Assembly (NCBI GenBank): GCA_910575445.1
Contig: CAJTFW010000003.1
Span: 62,001-126,000 of the forward strand
Source: Lachnospiraceae bacterium
Lineage (GTDB): Bacteria; Bacillota; Clostridia; Lachnospirales; Lachnospiraceae
Length of the DNA: 64,000 nt
Reading direction: 5' to 3'
The notes beneath the pieces were generated by a model. The model was not told where the DNA came from. It was given only the letters and a program-made list of their open reading frames with translations, and did no database searches. This document shows positions 16,254 to 24,923 of this stretch, one piece after another. The position numbers and the translations under genes were made by a program. Positions within the stretch are counted from its first letter, which is position 1, and every line of letters begins with the position of its first letter.

Positions 16254-17792
16254 GTGGTGTATAGTTATATGAGTACAGATAGGAAAGAAAAATTAAAAAA
16301 AATAATTGCATGTATTCTTTTTATCAGTATTGTTTTTTTCTTGTTATGTAAAGTAACATGGATTTTTAGAGGAAATAAATCTGAGGCCAGAGAAGATATT
16401 GCAGGATTTAAGAGTCAAGGGAAAATTGATGTAGTGCTCTGTGCTGGCAGTAATCTTTTGAGATACTATCAGCCGCTTGAGGCATGGAATCAAAAAGGCT
16501 ATACGTCCTATAATTATGCAACATCTTCTGCAAGAGCAGATCTGTTAAAGGAATATATAGAAGACAGCAGAACCACCAATGAAGCTTTATTGTATGTGTG
16601 TGATATTAGAACGATTACCGATGTAAATAAAGAGGTGGAGGAGGCATCTGTTAGAAATTGGTCAGATTCTCTTTCTCTGTCGTCTGTTACAAGATTAAAG
16701 GGTATTAGTTCTTTTTTATTTACCAGAGATTACAAAGACTGTGATATTCCTTCTTTTTATTTGGACATTATAAAATATCATTCAAATTATGACTCATTAA
16801 AAGATGCATATCAATGGTCCTATACAAATACAAAGAATATTGATAATATTGACAAAGGCTTTTCTCCGAATCAGAACCATATTCCATTTGAAGAACCAAT
16901 ATCAACAAATGTTCGGGGAGAGCTTTCAGAGCAACAGGAATATGCCTTAGACAAGTTACTGAATTATTGTGAGAAAGAGAAGTTAAATGTATTGTTTATT
17001 TGTTGCCCGTATATTGCGCCAAAAGAGGAATGGGAGATATTAAATACTTGTGGCGATAAAATTAAAGAACGTGGATATACGTTTATAAATTTTAATGAGT
17101 ATTATGATGAAATCGGTCTTGACTTTGAAAGGGATTTTGGCGATGTAAATCATGTGAATTATCTGGGGGCTGAAAAATATACAGCCTATTTGATGAATTA
17201 TTTATCTGAAAACTATGAGTTGCCAGACCACAGAGAGGATACGAGTTATAGAAAATGGGAAGAAGATTATGCTGTATTTGATGCATCTAGGCGTCAGTGG
17301 AGATTGGATACTACAGAAGTAGTGGAAGAACATCTAAATGCAAAGAAAACAGCCGAGACACTGCGTTCTTTAGAGAATTTTGACAGTTGGTATCAGCAAA
17401 TTCAAGATAATAATTTTACAGTTATTATTAAGAAAAATGGATATTTGGAATATTCTAATACCAATGACATACTAAATTCCTTTATAGAAAAATATGAGAT
17501 AGATATGACACAAAAATATTATATTGGTCTGTGGAATTCAGATGAATGTATATTCTCTACAAATGACGAAGAATCTGTAGAGCAAGGAATTGGTGTGGAT
17601 GGCGGTAGAGGTTTGACTCCATGCATTATTACATCAGGAGAAGGCTCTATGCTTTGTATTGGAGATACAGATTACTATCATCAGGATGCTGATATTCAGG
17701 TAATTGTCTATGATAATAATTACAAGCAGATAATAGATGATGTGAATATACAGATAGTTGATGATAAAGAAGTGCATTTGATTAGAGCTTAA
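16254..17792 (+). CDS. Membrane-anchored SGNH/DltD-like partner of the MBOAT enzyme
   Basis: About 512 aa with one N-terminal TM segment (IACILFISIVFFLLCKV) and a long extracytoplasmic domain. VVLCAGSNLLRYYQP resembles a GDSL/SGNH block I with the nucleophile Ser. NVLFICCPYIAP and a late D..H pair (GDVNHVNYLGAEKY) fit blocks IV/V as in AlgJ/DltD-type proteins. It is the fourth gene of the cassette and probably finishes acyl transfer to the polymer outside. The C-terminal 150 residues are of unknown type. The start is GTG 16254 (AAGGA eight bases upstream) or ATG 16269. Function is inferred from position and motifs. Confidence 0.72.
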   Translation: MVYSYMSTDRKEKLKKIIACILFISIVFFLLCKVTWIFRGNKSEAREDIAGFKSQGKIDVVLCAGSNLLRYYQPLEAWNQKGYTSYNYATSSARADLLKEYIEDSRTTNEALLYVCDIRTITDVNKEVEEASVRNWSDSLSLSSVTRLKGISSFLFTRDYKDCDIPSFYLDIIKYHSNYDSLKDAYQWSYTNTKNIDNIDKGFSPNQNHIPFEEPISTNVRGELSEQQEYALDKLLNYCEKEKLNVLFICCPYIAPKEEWEILNTCGDKIKERGYTFINFNEYYDEIGLDFERDFGDVNHVNYLGAEKYTAYLMNYLSENYELPDHREDTSYRKWEEDYAVFDASRRQWRLDTTEVVEEHLNAKKTAETLRSLENFDSWYQQIQDNNFTVIIKKNGYLEYSNTNDILNSFIEKYEIDMTQKYYIGLWNSDECIFSTNDEESVEQGIGVDGGRGLTPCIITSGEGSMLCIGDTDYYHQDADIQVIVYDNNYKQIIDDVNIQIVDDKEVHLIRA

Positions 17793-17822
17793 TTATAAAA
17801 ATGTTTTGTCAAGAAAAAACAC

Positions 17823-17851
17823 TTGACAGTCTCTTGGTTATCGTGTAAGAT
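17823..17851 (+). promoter_or_regulatory. Promoter of the ylxM-ffh operon
   Basis: TTGACA (17823-17828), a 17-base spacer and TAAGAT (17846-17851), 17 bases before the ylxM start. A short leader without an obvious regulatory structure. Confidence 0.75.
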
Positions 17852-17867
17852 ATCCAGGGTGATGCAG

Positions 17868-18203
17868 ATGGAGGAAATTCTTAGACAGGCACTTTTGTAT
17901 GATTTTTATGGAGAACTTTTGACCAGACATCAGAAGAGAGTCTATGAGGAAGTGGTCTTAAATGACTATTCCTTTAGCGAGGTGGCAGAGGACCTTGGAA
18001 TCAGCAGACAGGGTGTGCATGATATGATTAAGAGATGCAACAAGCTGCTTTTGGGGTATGAGGAAAAGCTGCATTTAGTGGAGAAGTTTGTCAGTCTTCG
18101 GGAGCAGGTGGGGAAGATAGAAAAGCTTGCCAAAGAGGAGACAGAGAATCTGGCCATGAGAGAAATCACTTCAATCTGTGCAACAATCCTGGAGGAGCTA
18201 TAG
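17868..18203 (+). CDS. ylxM: YlxM/p13-family helix-turn-helix protein (UPF0122)
   Basis: 111 aa with a sigma-like HTH. LTRHQKRVYEEVVLNDYSFSEVAEDLGISRQGVHD is recognisable in pieces as the YlxM core (YSFSEVAEDLGISRQGV). YlxM stimulates SRP function and is nearly always encoded just before ffh. The ATG at 17868 is preferred (AGGGTG six bases upstream); ATG 17862 is possible. Its stop is directly followed by the ffh ATG. The C-terminal half is a helical tail. Confidence 0.92.
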   Translation: MEEILRQALLYDFYGELLTRHQKRVYEEVVLNDYSFSEVAEDLGISRQGVHDMIKRCNKLLLGYEEKLHLVEKFVSLREQVGKIEKLAKEETENLAMREITSICATILEEL

Positions 18204-19559
18204 ATGGCATTTGACAGTTTATCAGAGAAATTGCAGAGAGTGTTTAAGAACCTGCGGGGCAAGGGAAGGCTGACGGAGGCAGATGTAAAAGCAGCGCTAA
18301 AAGAAGTAAAGCTTGCGCTTTTGGAGGCAGATGTCAGTTTTAAAGTGGTAAAGCAGTTTATTAAGTCTGTGGAAGTACGTGCAGTTGGTACAGAGGTCTT
18401 GGAGAGCTTGACACCTGGGCAGACCGTTATCAAGATTGTAAATGAAGAGATGGTCAGTCTGATGGGCAGCGAGACGACAGAGATTAAGCTTCTGCCGTCA
18501 AATGAGATAACTGTAATTATGATGACAGGACTGCAAGGTGCCGGTAAGACGACCACAGCAGCCAAACTTGCCGGAAAGTATAAGATTAAGGGGCGTAAAG
18601 TGCTTCTAGCAGCCTGTGATGTCTATCGTCCGGCTGCGATTAAACAGTTGCAGGTCAATGGTGAAAAGCAAGGCGTAGAAGTCTTCTCTATGGGGACACA
18701 GCATAAGCCTGTCAATATCGCCAAGGCAGCGATTGAGCATGCCAAATCCCATGGGATGAGCGTAGTGATTCTCGATACAGCTGGTCGGCTGCATATTGAT
18801 GAAGATATGATGCAGGAGCTGATTGAGATTCGCGGGTCGGTCGATGTGACCCAGAGTATCTTGGTGGTGGACTCGATGACCGGTCAGGATGCAGTCAATG
18901 TGGCAACGACCTTTACAGAGAAGGTCGGGATTGACGGTGTGATTTTGACAAAGCTAGATGGTGATACCAGAGGCGGTGCGGCGCTTTCGATTCGTTCAGT
19001 GACTGGAAAGCCAATCTTGTATGTTGGTATGGGAGAGAAGCTCTCTGATTTGGAGCAGTTCTATCCAGACCGTATGGCGTCTAGAATTCTTGGAATGGGC
19101 GATGTGCTGACGATGATTGAGAAAGCAACAGAGTCCCTAGACGAAGAGAAATCCAGACAGATGGTTCAGAAGATGAAGAAGAATCAGTTCGACTTTGAGG
19201 ACTATCTAGAGAGTATGAACCAGATGAAGAAGATGGGCGGAATCGGCGCACTGCTTGGGATGATGCCTGGTATGGGCGGCAGTCAGATGAAGCAGCTAGA
19301 GGATGCAGTGGATGAGAAGAAGATGGCGCAGATTGAAGCGATAATTCTCTCCATGACCGTCAAGGAGCGTCAGAACCCAGACCTTTTAAATCCGTCGAGA
19401 AAGCGAAGGATTGCTAAAGGAGCTGGCGTGGATATCAGCGAAGTCAATCGCCTAATCAAGCAGTTTGAGCAGTCAAAGAAAATGATGAAACAGATGCCTG
19501 GTATGATGGGCAAAGGAAAATTTGGTAAAAAGGGAATGTTCGGCAAGTTGCCGTTTTAA
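18204..19559 (+). CDS. ffh: Signal recognition particle protein Ffh (SRP54)
   Basis: 451 aa, normal length. The NG domain carries GLQGAGKTTTAAKLA, DVYRPAAIKQL, DTAGRLHIDE and TKLDGDTRGGAALS. The Met-rich M domain (about 300-451) has GMMPGMGGSQM and KMMKQMPGMMGKGK, which binds SRP RNA and signal sequences. It partners with FtsY at 320. The SRP RNA gene is not in this window. GGAGGAG lies inside the end of ylxM, so the genes are coupled. Confidence 0.98.
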   Translation: MAFDSLSEKLQRVFKNLRGKGRLTEADVKAALKEVKLALLEADVSFKVVKQFIKSVEVRAVGTEVLESLTPGQTVIKIVNEEMVSLMGSETTEIKLLPSNEITVIMMTGLQGAGKTTTAAKLAGKYKIKGRKVLLAACDVYRPAAIKQLQVNGEKQGVEVFSMGTQHKPVNIAKAAIEHAKSHGMSVVILDTAGRLHIDEDMMQELIEIRGSVDVTQSILVVDSMTGQDAVNVATTFTEKVGIDGVILTKLDGDTRGGAALSIRSVTGKPILYVGMGEKLSDLEQFYPDRMASRILGMGDVLTMIEKATESLDEEKSRQMVQKMKKNQFDFEDYLESMNQMKKMGGIGALLGMMPGMGGSQMKQLEDAVDEKKMAQIEAIILSMTVKERQNPDLLNPSRKRRIAKGAGVDISEVNRLIKQFEQSKKMMKQMPGMMGKGKFGKKGMFGKLPF

Positions 19560-19617
19560 TGTTCCGTTTACATTTATATATTTTGAAAATAAGACATATT
19601 TACGGAGGTAAAGAACA

Positions 19618-19863
19618 ATGGCAGTAAAAATCAGATTAAGAAGAATGGGTCAGAAGAAAGCTCCTTTTTATAGAGTGATTGTAGCTGATTCAAGGTCTCC
19701 ACGTGATGGAAGATTTATCGAGGAGATTGGAACATATGATCCAAATACAGACCCAAGTACGTTCAATATCAATGAGGAGGCGGCTAAGAAATGGCTCGCA
19801 AATGGAGCACAGCCAACAGAGGTTGTTGGTAAGCTGTTTAAGCTTGCTGGAATCAGCAAATAG
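19618..19863 (+). CDS. rpsP: 30S ribosomal protein S16
   Basis: 81 aa: [19 protein letters not shown] is the classic S16 N-terminus, followed by [15 protein letters not shown]-type sequence (here [12 protein letters not shown]). ACGGAGGT SD. It sits in the conserved ffh-rpsP-khpA-rimM order. Confidence 0.98.
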   Translation: MAVKIRLRRMGQKKAPFYRVIVADSRSPRDGRFIEEIGTYDPNTDPSTFNINEEAAKKWLANGAQPTEVVGKLFKLAGISK

Positions 19864-19879
19864 ATAATTGGTGATTAAG

Positions 19880-20110
19880 ATGAAAGAATTAGTGGAAGTG
19901 CTGGCAAAAGCACTGGTGGACCATCCAGAAGAAGTGTCGGTTACAGAGACAGACAAAGATAATGCAACAGTGATAGAGCTTCGGGTGGCGTCGTCGGATA
20001 TGGGGAAGGTTATTGGAAAACAGGGACGAATTGCGAAGGCGATTCGGTCGCTGGTGAAGGCAGCAGCCTCAAAAGACGACAAAAAAGTGGTTGTGGAAAT
20101 TGTGCAGTAA
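19880..20110 (+). CDS. khpA: KH-domain RNA-binding protein KhpA (YlqC)
   Basis: 76 aa single KH domain with the GxxG loop in MGKVIGKQGRIAKAIRSL. KhpA pairs with KhpB/EloR in cell-elongation control and RNA binding in Firmicutes. The ATG at 19880 has GGTGA upstream; the open frame extends four codons to a TTG. It lies 16 bp after rpsP. Uniquely here, a 213-bp hairpin element separates it from rimM. Confidence 0.93.
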   Translation: MKELVEVLAKALVDHPEEVSVTETDKDNATVIELRVASSDMGKVIGKQGRIAKAIRSLVKAAASKDDKKVVVEIVQ

Positions 20111-20121
20111 GAGAAAGTAAC

Positions 20122-20334
20122 GTTGGTGAGGCCGGGAAGCCACAAACTGAACCTTCCGGTCTTAACAAACGTCTGCATGGAATGTATCGGACAGTCCCGA
20201 CAGATTGTTCGCCTCATTCGGACATAAATGTCCGCCTGAGACGGACAATCCGCCGGGACTGTTCGCTCCAATCCACACAGCACTGTTTGTTAATGACCGA
20301 AAGGCCCAGTTTGCGGCTTCCCGGCTGCCAAGGA
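20122..20334 (+). repeat. Hairpin element family C, copy 2 (inside the rpsP-rimM operon)
   Basis: Outer arms around GGCCGGGAAGCCACAAACTG (left) and CAGTTTGCGGCTTCCCGGC (right) pair almost throughout. They are continued by CCTTCCGGTC/GACCGAAAGG and TTAACAAAC/GTTTGTTAA. The inner segments GTCTGCATGGAA, GTATCGGACAGTC, AGATTGTTCG and GCACTGTTTGT match copy 1 at 4989-5139. Additional internal hairpins carry GGACA/TGTCC repeats. The 284-bp gap between khpA and rimM holds this element and no gene. Confidence 0.75.
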
Positions 20335-20394
20335 TTGTGTTTATCTGTACAATTTCTGGCGATAGGTATAGAAAAAATCGATAAGGAGTAGAGG

Positions 20395-20907
20395 ATGGAA
20401 GATTATTTAAGGGTGGGGGTGATTTCCTCAACGCATGGAATAAAAGGGGAAGTGAAGGTATTTCCGACAACGGATGATGTGCAGAGGTTTCAAAAGCTTA
20501 AGAAGGTGTTTTTGGATACAGGGAAAGCGTATGTGGAGCTTGAGATTGGCGGGGTGAAGTTTTTTAAGAATCAGGTGATATTGAAGTTTAAAGGATATGA
20601 TTCTATCAATGAGATTGAGAAGTATAAGGGGATGGACCTTTTGGTGTCAAGAGAGGATGCCATTCCTCTAGGAGAAAATGAGAATTTTATCGTGGATTTG
20701 ATTGATATGACGGTGGAGACGGATGAGGGGAAGATTTTGGGGACACTAATAGATGTCTTGCAGACAGGTGCAAATGATGTGTATGTGGTAAAGACCAAAG
20801 AACAGAAGGAGATTTTACTGCCGGCGATTCGGGATTGTATTTTAGATGTAAATGTGGAAGAGAAGCGGATGCGTGTGCACGTATTAGAAGGGCTTTTGGA
20901 TTTATGA
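20395..20907 (+). CDS. rimM: 16S rRNA processing protein RimM
   Basis: 170 aa. The N-terminal beta-barrel reads [18 protein letters not shown], and the PRC-barrel region has [15 protein letters not shown] and [20 protein letters not shown], a diagnostic RimM C-terminus. It assists 30S head maturation near S19. AAGGAG lies before the ATG. Its stop overlaps the trmD ATG by four bases (ATGA). Confidence 0.97.
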   Translation: MEDYLRVGVISSTHGIKGEVKVFPTTDDVQRFQKLKKVFLDTGKAYVELEIGGVKFFKNQVILKFKGYDSINEIEKYKGMDLLVSREDAIPLGENENFIVDLIDMTVETDEGKILGTLIDVLQTGANDVYVVKTKEQKEILLPAIRDCILDVNVEEKRMRVHVLEGLLDL

Positions 20908-21635
20908 GATTTTATGTGTTGACATTATTTCCTGATATGATAAGGGATGGATTTCAGACCAGTATTACAGGACGGGCGGTGGAGAAGGGGATTTTGTCGC
21001 TTGAGACGGTAAATATTCGGGATTTTTCGGTAAATAAGCATCAGAGGGTAGATGATTATCCATATGGAGGCGGAGCGGGGATGGTGATGCAGGCAGAGCC
21101 TGTATATCTGGCGTATGAGTCGGTGGCAAAAAGGCTTACCAAGAAGCCAAGGGTGCTTTATATGAGTCCACAGGGAAAGGTGTTTCATCAGAGGATGGCA
21201 GAGGAGTTGGCTAGAGAAGAAGAACTGGTGTTCTTGTGTGGGCATTATGAGGGGATTGATGAGAGGGTATTAGAGGAGATTGTGACAGATGAAGTCTCGA
21301 TTGGGGACTATGTGCTGACAGGGGGAGAGCTTCCGGCGTTGGTGATGATGGATGCGATTTCAAGACTTCTAGAAGGGGTGCTTCACAATGAAGAGTCGGC
21401 GGAGTTTGATTCTTTTTCGGATAATTTATTGGAATATCCGCAGTATAGTCGTCCGCAGAACTGGCGGGGGAAGGAGGTTCCAGAGATTCTGTTATCAGGG
21501 CATCATCTCAATGTGGAGAAGTGGAGAAGAGAGCAGTCTTTGCTTCGCACTAGGAAGCGGCGTCCTGACCTTTTAGAGACAGCGAATCTCACCAAAGAAG
21601 ATAAAAAATTCCTTGCAAAACTTACGGAATTATGA
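20904..21635 (+). CDS. trmD: tRNA (guanine-N1)-methyltransferase
   Basis: 243 aa SPOUT (trefoil-knot) methyltransferase making m1G37, which prevents frameshifting. [11 protein letters not shown] at the N-terminus, [37 protein letters not shown] and the C-terminal [13 protein letters not shown] are family landmarks. The ATG at 20904 overlaps the rimM stop, indicating coupling, although the frame is open upstream. Confidence 0.97.
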   Translation: MRFYVLTLFPDMIRDGFQTSITGRAVEKGILSLETVNIRDFSVNKHQRVDDYPYGGGAGMVMQAEPVYLAYESVAKRLTKKPRVLYMSPQGKVFHQRMAEELAREEELVFLCGHYEGIDERVLEEIVTDEVSIGDYVLTGGELPALVMMDAISRLLEGVLHNEESAEFDSFSDNLLEYPQYSRPQNWRGKEVPEILLSGHHLNVEKWRREQSLLRTRKRRPDLLETANLTKEDKKFLAKLTEL

Positions 21636-21639
21636 TAGA

Positions 21640-21715
21640 ATAAAACGCGTTGTGAGAAAAGAGATGGTCCTCTGTTACGCAAGACGTATTAAGAACATCC
21701 AAGGTTAAAGGAGGA
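21640..21715 (+). promoter_or_regulatory. Possible L19 leader structure upstream of rplS
   Basis: Between trmD and rplS, GCGTTGT and a distal TTACGC can pair around a loop containing GATGGTCCTC. Firmicutes rplS genes often have a structured autoregulatory leader. I can only see the potential stem and position, not a match to the covariance model. Confidence 0.3.
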
Positions 21716-21720
21716 ACACA

Positions 21721-22068
21721 ATGAACGAGATTATCAAAAATATTGAGGCAGAACAGCTGAAAGCAGAGGTGCCAAACTTTAGCGTAGGAGATACCGTAAA
21801 GGTCTATGCAAAGATTAAAGAGGGCAACAGAGAGCGTGTACAGGTATTTGAAGGAACGGTCTTAAAGAGACAGGGTGGAAGCAATCGTGAGACATTTACC
21901 GTTCGTAAGAATTCCAATGGTATTGGTGTGGAGAAGACCTGGCCACTACATTCTCCAAACGTTGAGAAAATTGAAGTGGTTCGTTATGGTAAAGTAAGAC
22001 GTGCAAAGCTTAACTACTTAAGAGGCCGTGTAGGTAAGGCTGCGAAAGTAAAAGAGCTGGTGAAATAA
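21721..22068 (+). CDS. rplS: 50S ribosomal protein L19
   Basis: 115 aa; [57 protein letters not shown] and [12 protein letters not shown] (given here in pieces) are L19 hallmarks. AAAGGAGG precedes the ATG. It ends at a strong terminator, so the SRP/ribosome transcript probably stops here. Confidence 0.98.
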   Translation: MNEIIKNIEAEQLKAEVPNFSVGDTVKVYAKIKEGNRERVQVFEGTVLKRQGGSNRETFTVRKNSNGIGVEKTWPLHSPNVEKIEVVRYGKVRRAKLNYLRGRVGKAAKVKELVK

Positions 22069-22090
22069 TTTCAGAGGAACTGTCGCAGAT

Positions 22091-22126
22091 GCGGCTCCCG
22101 TCGTGAGAATCGGGGAGCCGCTTTTT
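22091..22126 (+). terminator. Intrinsic terminator after rplS
   Basis: GCGGCTCCC and GGGGAGCCGC form a strong stem with a loop of about 12 bases followed by TTTTT. Confidence 0.9.
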
Positions 22127-22169
22127 GCAATGGCTCCTTTTTGTGTCTTCGATAAAGGGGCAATTATCT

Positions 22170-22748
22170 ATGAAGAAAAAAGGACTTAGTTTTTATAAGA
22201 GAAGACGGGCTATCCAGACTTCTGCGGTGCAGGAAGTTATCATACATCTAGGAGTCTGTGTACTAGCTTTTGTGATTGGATGTGTGCTGGTCTACTATTT
22301 TATGACCAGTCTAACTTGTGTTGGGCAGGCAATGGAGCCAACCGTTGGCAGTGGGGACCAGGTGTTTGTCAATCGTTTTATCTATTCGCTTTCAGCGCCA
22401 AAAGATGGGGATGTGGTGGTATTTAAACCAAATGGAAATGTCAATTCCCATTTTTATATGAGACGTGTTATCGGTACGCCAGGCGATACGGTTGAGATTA
22501 AAGAGGGTTTTATCTATATAAACGGTGAGCTTTATGAGACGGGAATTGGCAGTGAGCAGATGGATTTTGCCGGGATTGCACAAGAAGAATTAAAGCTTGA
22601 CAAAGATGAGTTCTTTGTGCTTGGTGATAACCGCAATGCAAGCGAAGACAGCCGCAATGCGGATATTGGCACTGTGCGAAGACAGGATATCTATGGGATG
22701 GCCTGGTTTGTCCGCTATCCGTGGGAGAACTTTGGATGGATTCCGTAG
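22170..22748 (+). CDS. Signal-peptidase-I-like protein lacking both catalytic residues
   Basis: 192 aa with one N-terminal TM segment (VIIHLGVCVLAFVIGCVLVYYF) and the S26 fold boxes. Box B reads GQAMEPTV where SPase I has GxSMxPT, so the nucleophile Ser is Ala (codon GCA at 22329-22331, residue 54). Box D reads FYMRRVIGTPGD where the general-base Lys is expected (Y-K-R), here Arg98. Box E, GDNRNASEDSRN, is intact. The frame is open and SD AAAGGGG is present, so it is expressed but probably non-proteolytic. It is 15 bp upstream of rbgA, with an intact lepB two genes on. A chaperone or regulatory role is a guess. Confidence 0.85.
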   Translation: MKKKGLSFYKRRRAIQTSAVQEVIIHLGVCVLAFVIGCVLVYYFMTSLTCVGQAMEPTVGSGDQVFVNRFIYSLSAPKDGDVVVFKPNGNVNSHFYMRRVIGTPGDTVEIKEGFIYINGELYETGIGSEQMDFAGIAQEELKLDKDEFFVLGDNRNASEDSRNADIGTVRRQDIYGMAWFVRYPWENFGWIP

Positions 22749-22763
22749 AAAAGGAGATATAAT

Positions 22764-23639
22764 ATGAATATTCAGTGGTATCCGGGGCATATGACCAAGG
22801 CCAGACGGATGATGCAGGAACAGATAAAGCTGATAGACTTGATTATTGAATTAGTAGACGCGCGTGCACCGCTTTCTAGCCGCAATCCTGATATTGATGA
22901 GCTTGGAAAGGGTAAGGCAAGGCTGATTCTTCTAAATAAGGCAGATTTGGCTAGTGAAGCGTACAATGCGGCCTGGGAAAAATGGTTTACAGGGCAGGGA
23001 TATTTTGTTGTTAGACTCGATGCCAGAAGCAAGTCTGGAATGAAGTCTATTCAAAATGTGATAAAAGAAGCTTGCAAGGAGAAGATAGAGAGAGATAGAA
23101 GAAGAGGAATCTTAAATCGCCCGGTGCGTGCGATGGTTGTGGGGATTCCCAATGTTGGGAAATCAACCTTTATCAACAGCTTTGCCGGAAAGGCATGTAC
23201 AAAGACGGGCAACCGTCCAGGGGTCACCAAAGGGGCACAGTGGATTCGCCTAAATAAACAAGTAGAGCTTTTAGATACCCCTGGGATACTTTGGCCCAAA
23301 TTTGACGATCAAAAGGTGGGGATTCGACTGGCGCTTCTTGGCTCTGTCAACGATGAGATTCTTGACTTGGAGGAACTTTCAGGTAAACTGGGAGTGTTTT
23401 TATTAGAACATTTTCCAGAGGCACTAAAAGAACGCTATAAGAGTAATTTTTCAGGAGAAGAAAAGCCGCATCAATTGCTTTCTAAGATTGCAGATGCCAG
23501 AGCTTGTCTGACAAAGGGCGGCGAGCCAGATTATAAGAAAGCCGCTTCTTTTTTACTAGATGATTTTCGAAGTGGACGACTAGGGAAAATTACACTTGAA
23601 TTTCCTGAAGAAGGGGAATATGATAAAAGCATATCTTAA
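22764..23639 (+). CDS. rbgA: Ribosome biogenesis GTPase RbgA (YlqF)
   Basis: 291 aa circularly permuted GTPase for late 50S assembly. MNIQWYPGHMTKARRMM is the diagnostic N-terminus. LLNKADL (G4) precedes GIPNVGKSTFIN (G1) and LLDTPGILWPK (G3), the permuted order. A C-terminal helical ANTAR-like region contacts rRNA. AAGGAG precedes the ATG. It sits between the two signal-peptidase homologues, the usual neighbourhood in Lachnospiraceae. Confidence 0.97.
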   Translation: MNIQWYPGHMTKARRMMQEQIKLIDLIIELVDARAPLSSRNPDIDELGKGKARLILLNKADLASEAYNAAWEKWFTGQGYFVVRLDARSKSGMKSIQNVIKEACKEKIERDRRRGILNRPVRAMVVGIPNVGKSTFINSFAGKACTKTGNRPGVTKGAQWIRLNKQVELLDTPGILWPKFDDQKVGIRLALLGSVNDEILDLEELSGKLGVFLLEHFPEALKERYKSNFSGEEKPHQLLSKIADARACLTKGGEPDYKKAASFLLDDFRSGRLGKITLEFPEEGEYDKSIS

Positions 23640-23667
23640 AAAAGAAAAATAGGTACGAGGTAATAGA

Positions 23668-24243
23668 ATGGGACACAGGGATTACACAGAAGAGTATGAC
23701 GAAAAAAAGTCGAGTATTGTGCGGGAGATTTTAGGTTTTCTGTTGTATGTGATGATGGTGGTGGGGATTACTTTTTTTATCATCACCTTTATCGGACAGA
23801 GAACCTATGTAAGCGGAAGCTCCATGGAAAATACCTTGCACCATGGAGATAACCTGATTGTGGATAAGCTTACCTACCGCTTCTCTAAGCCTAAGAGATA
23901 TGATATTATCGTCTTTCCATTTCGGTATCAGGAGAAGACCTATTATATAAAGAGAATTATCGGACTTCCAGGTGAGACCATTCAGATTCAAGATGGTGTG
24001 ATACGGATAGATGGAGAAGTCCTTCAGGAGTCTTATGGCAGAGAAGTGATGAAAAATGCTGGTCTGGCAGCGGATATGATTACGCTTGGAGAGGATGAAT
24101 ATTTTGTCCTTGGAGACAATAGAAATGACAGTACAGACAGCAGAGACCCAAGTGTGGGCGTGATACATAAGGATGAGATTATCGGCCGGGCATGGATTCG
24201 GATTTGGCCATTGGATAAAATAGGAGTGTTAAAGCATCAATAA
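23668..24243 (+). CDS. lepB: Signal peptidase I (active form)
   Basis: 191 aa type I leader peptidase that cuts signal peptides at the outer face of the membrane. One N-terminal TM segment (ILGFLLYVMMVVGITFFIITF) precedes the catalytic Ser in SGSSMENTL and the Lys in YYIKRIIGLPGE; GDNRNDSTDSRD is box E. Both catalytic residues are present, unlike the paralogue at 22170. GAGGTAATAG region upstream provides a modest SD. Its stop overlaps the rnhB start by one base. Confidence 0.96.
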   Translation: MGHRDYTEEYDEKKSSIVREILGFLLYVMMVVGITFFIITFIGQRTYVSGSSMENTLHHGDNLIVDKLTYRFSKPKRYDIIVFPFRYQEKTYYIKRIIGLPGETIQIQDGVIRIDGEVLQESYGREVMKNAGLAADMITLGEDEYFVLGDNRNDSTDSRDPSVGVIHKDEIIGRAWIRIWPLDKIGVLKHQ

Positions 24244-24923
24244 TGACAAAAAAAGAAGAAAGACTACAAAAGCAGCAAAAAAAGCTGCAAGAAGAGCTTA
24301 TCAGGCTTGATGGGATGAAGCACTATGAGAGAATGTATCAGTCATATGGCATCCTCTGTGGGATTGATGAGGTTGGCAGAGGACCTTTAGCTGGCCCTGT
24401 GGTAGCGAGTGCGGTGATACTTTCGGAGGATATAGAGATTCTCTATCTCAATGATTCTAAAAAGCTGACGCAGAGAAGAAGAGAACTTCTGTACGATGAG
24501 ATTATGGAAAAAGCACTTGCAGTAGGTGTCGGTGTAATCAGCCATCAGAGGATTGATGAAATCAATATTTTGCAGGCGACGTATGAGGCGATGCAAGAAG
24601 CAGTGGCAAAGCTTGCTATCGTCCCGGATGTCCTGTTAAATGATGCAGTGACCATACCAAAGCTTACCCAAAAGCAGGTGCCAATTGTAAAAGGAGATGC
24701 CAAAAGTATCTCGATTGCAGCGGCAAGTATTATCGCTAAAGTGACCAGGGACCGGATGATGGAAGCCTATGACAGCAAGTATCCAGGTTATCACTTTGCA
24801 TCCAACAAAGGATATGGTTCGAAAGTCCATATAGAGGCCATCAAAGAGCTAGGTCCCTGTGAGATTCACAGAAGGACATTTCTTCGCAATATTTTGGAAG
24901 AGAAGACAGATGACGACAAATAA
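24243..24923 (+). CDS. rnhB: Ribonuclease HII
   Basis: 226 aa. GIDEVGRGPLAGPVVASAV holds the first acidic residues, and NDSKKLTQ and the second Asp pair (LNDAVTI, KVTRDRMM) complete the RNase HII pattern. It removes RNA from RNA/DNA hybrids, including misincorporated ribonucleotides. The N-terminal 35 residues are a Lys/Gln-rich helix. It overlaps yraN by 14 bp. Confidence 0.96.
   Translation: MTKKEERLQKQQKKLQEELIRLDGMKHYERMYQSYGILCGIDEVGRGPLAGPVVASAVILSEDIEILYLNDSKKLTQRRRELLYDEIMEKALAVGVGVISHQRIDEINILQATYEAMQEAVAKLAIVPDVLLNDAVTIPKLTQKQVPIVKGDAKSISIAAASIIAKVTRDRMMEAYDSKYPGYHFASNKGYGSKVHIEAIKELGPCEIHRRTFLRNILEEKTDDDK

Noticed and set aside
22170-24243. The two signal peptidase genes as an assembly duplication.
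   Set aside because: Their sequences differ throughout and are separated by rbgA, so they are genuine paralogues.
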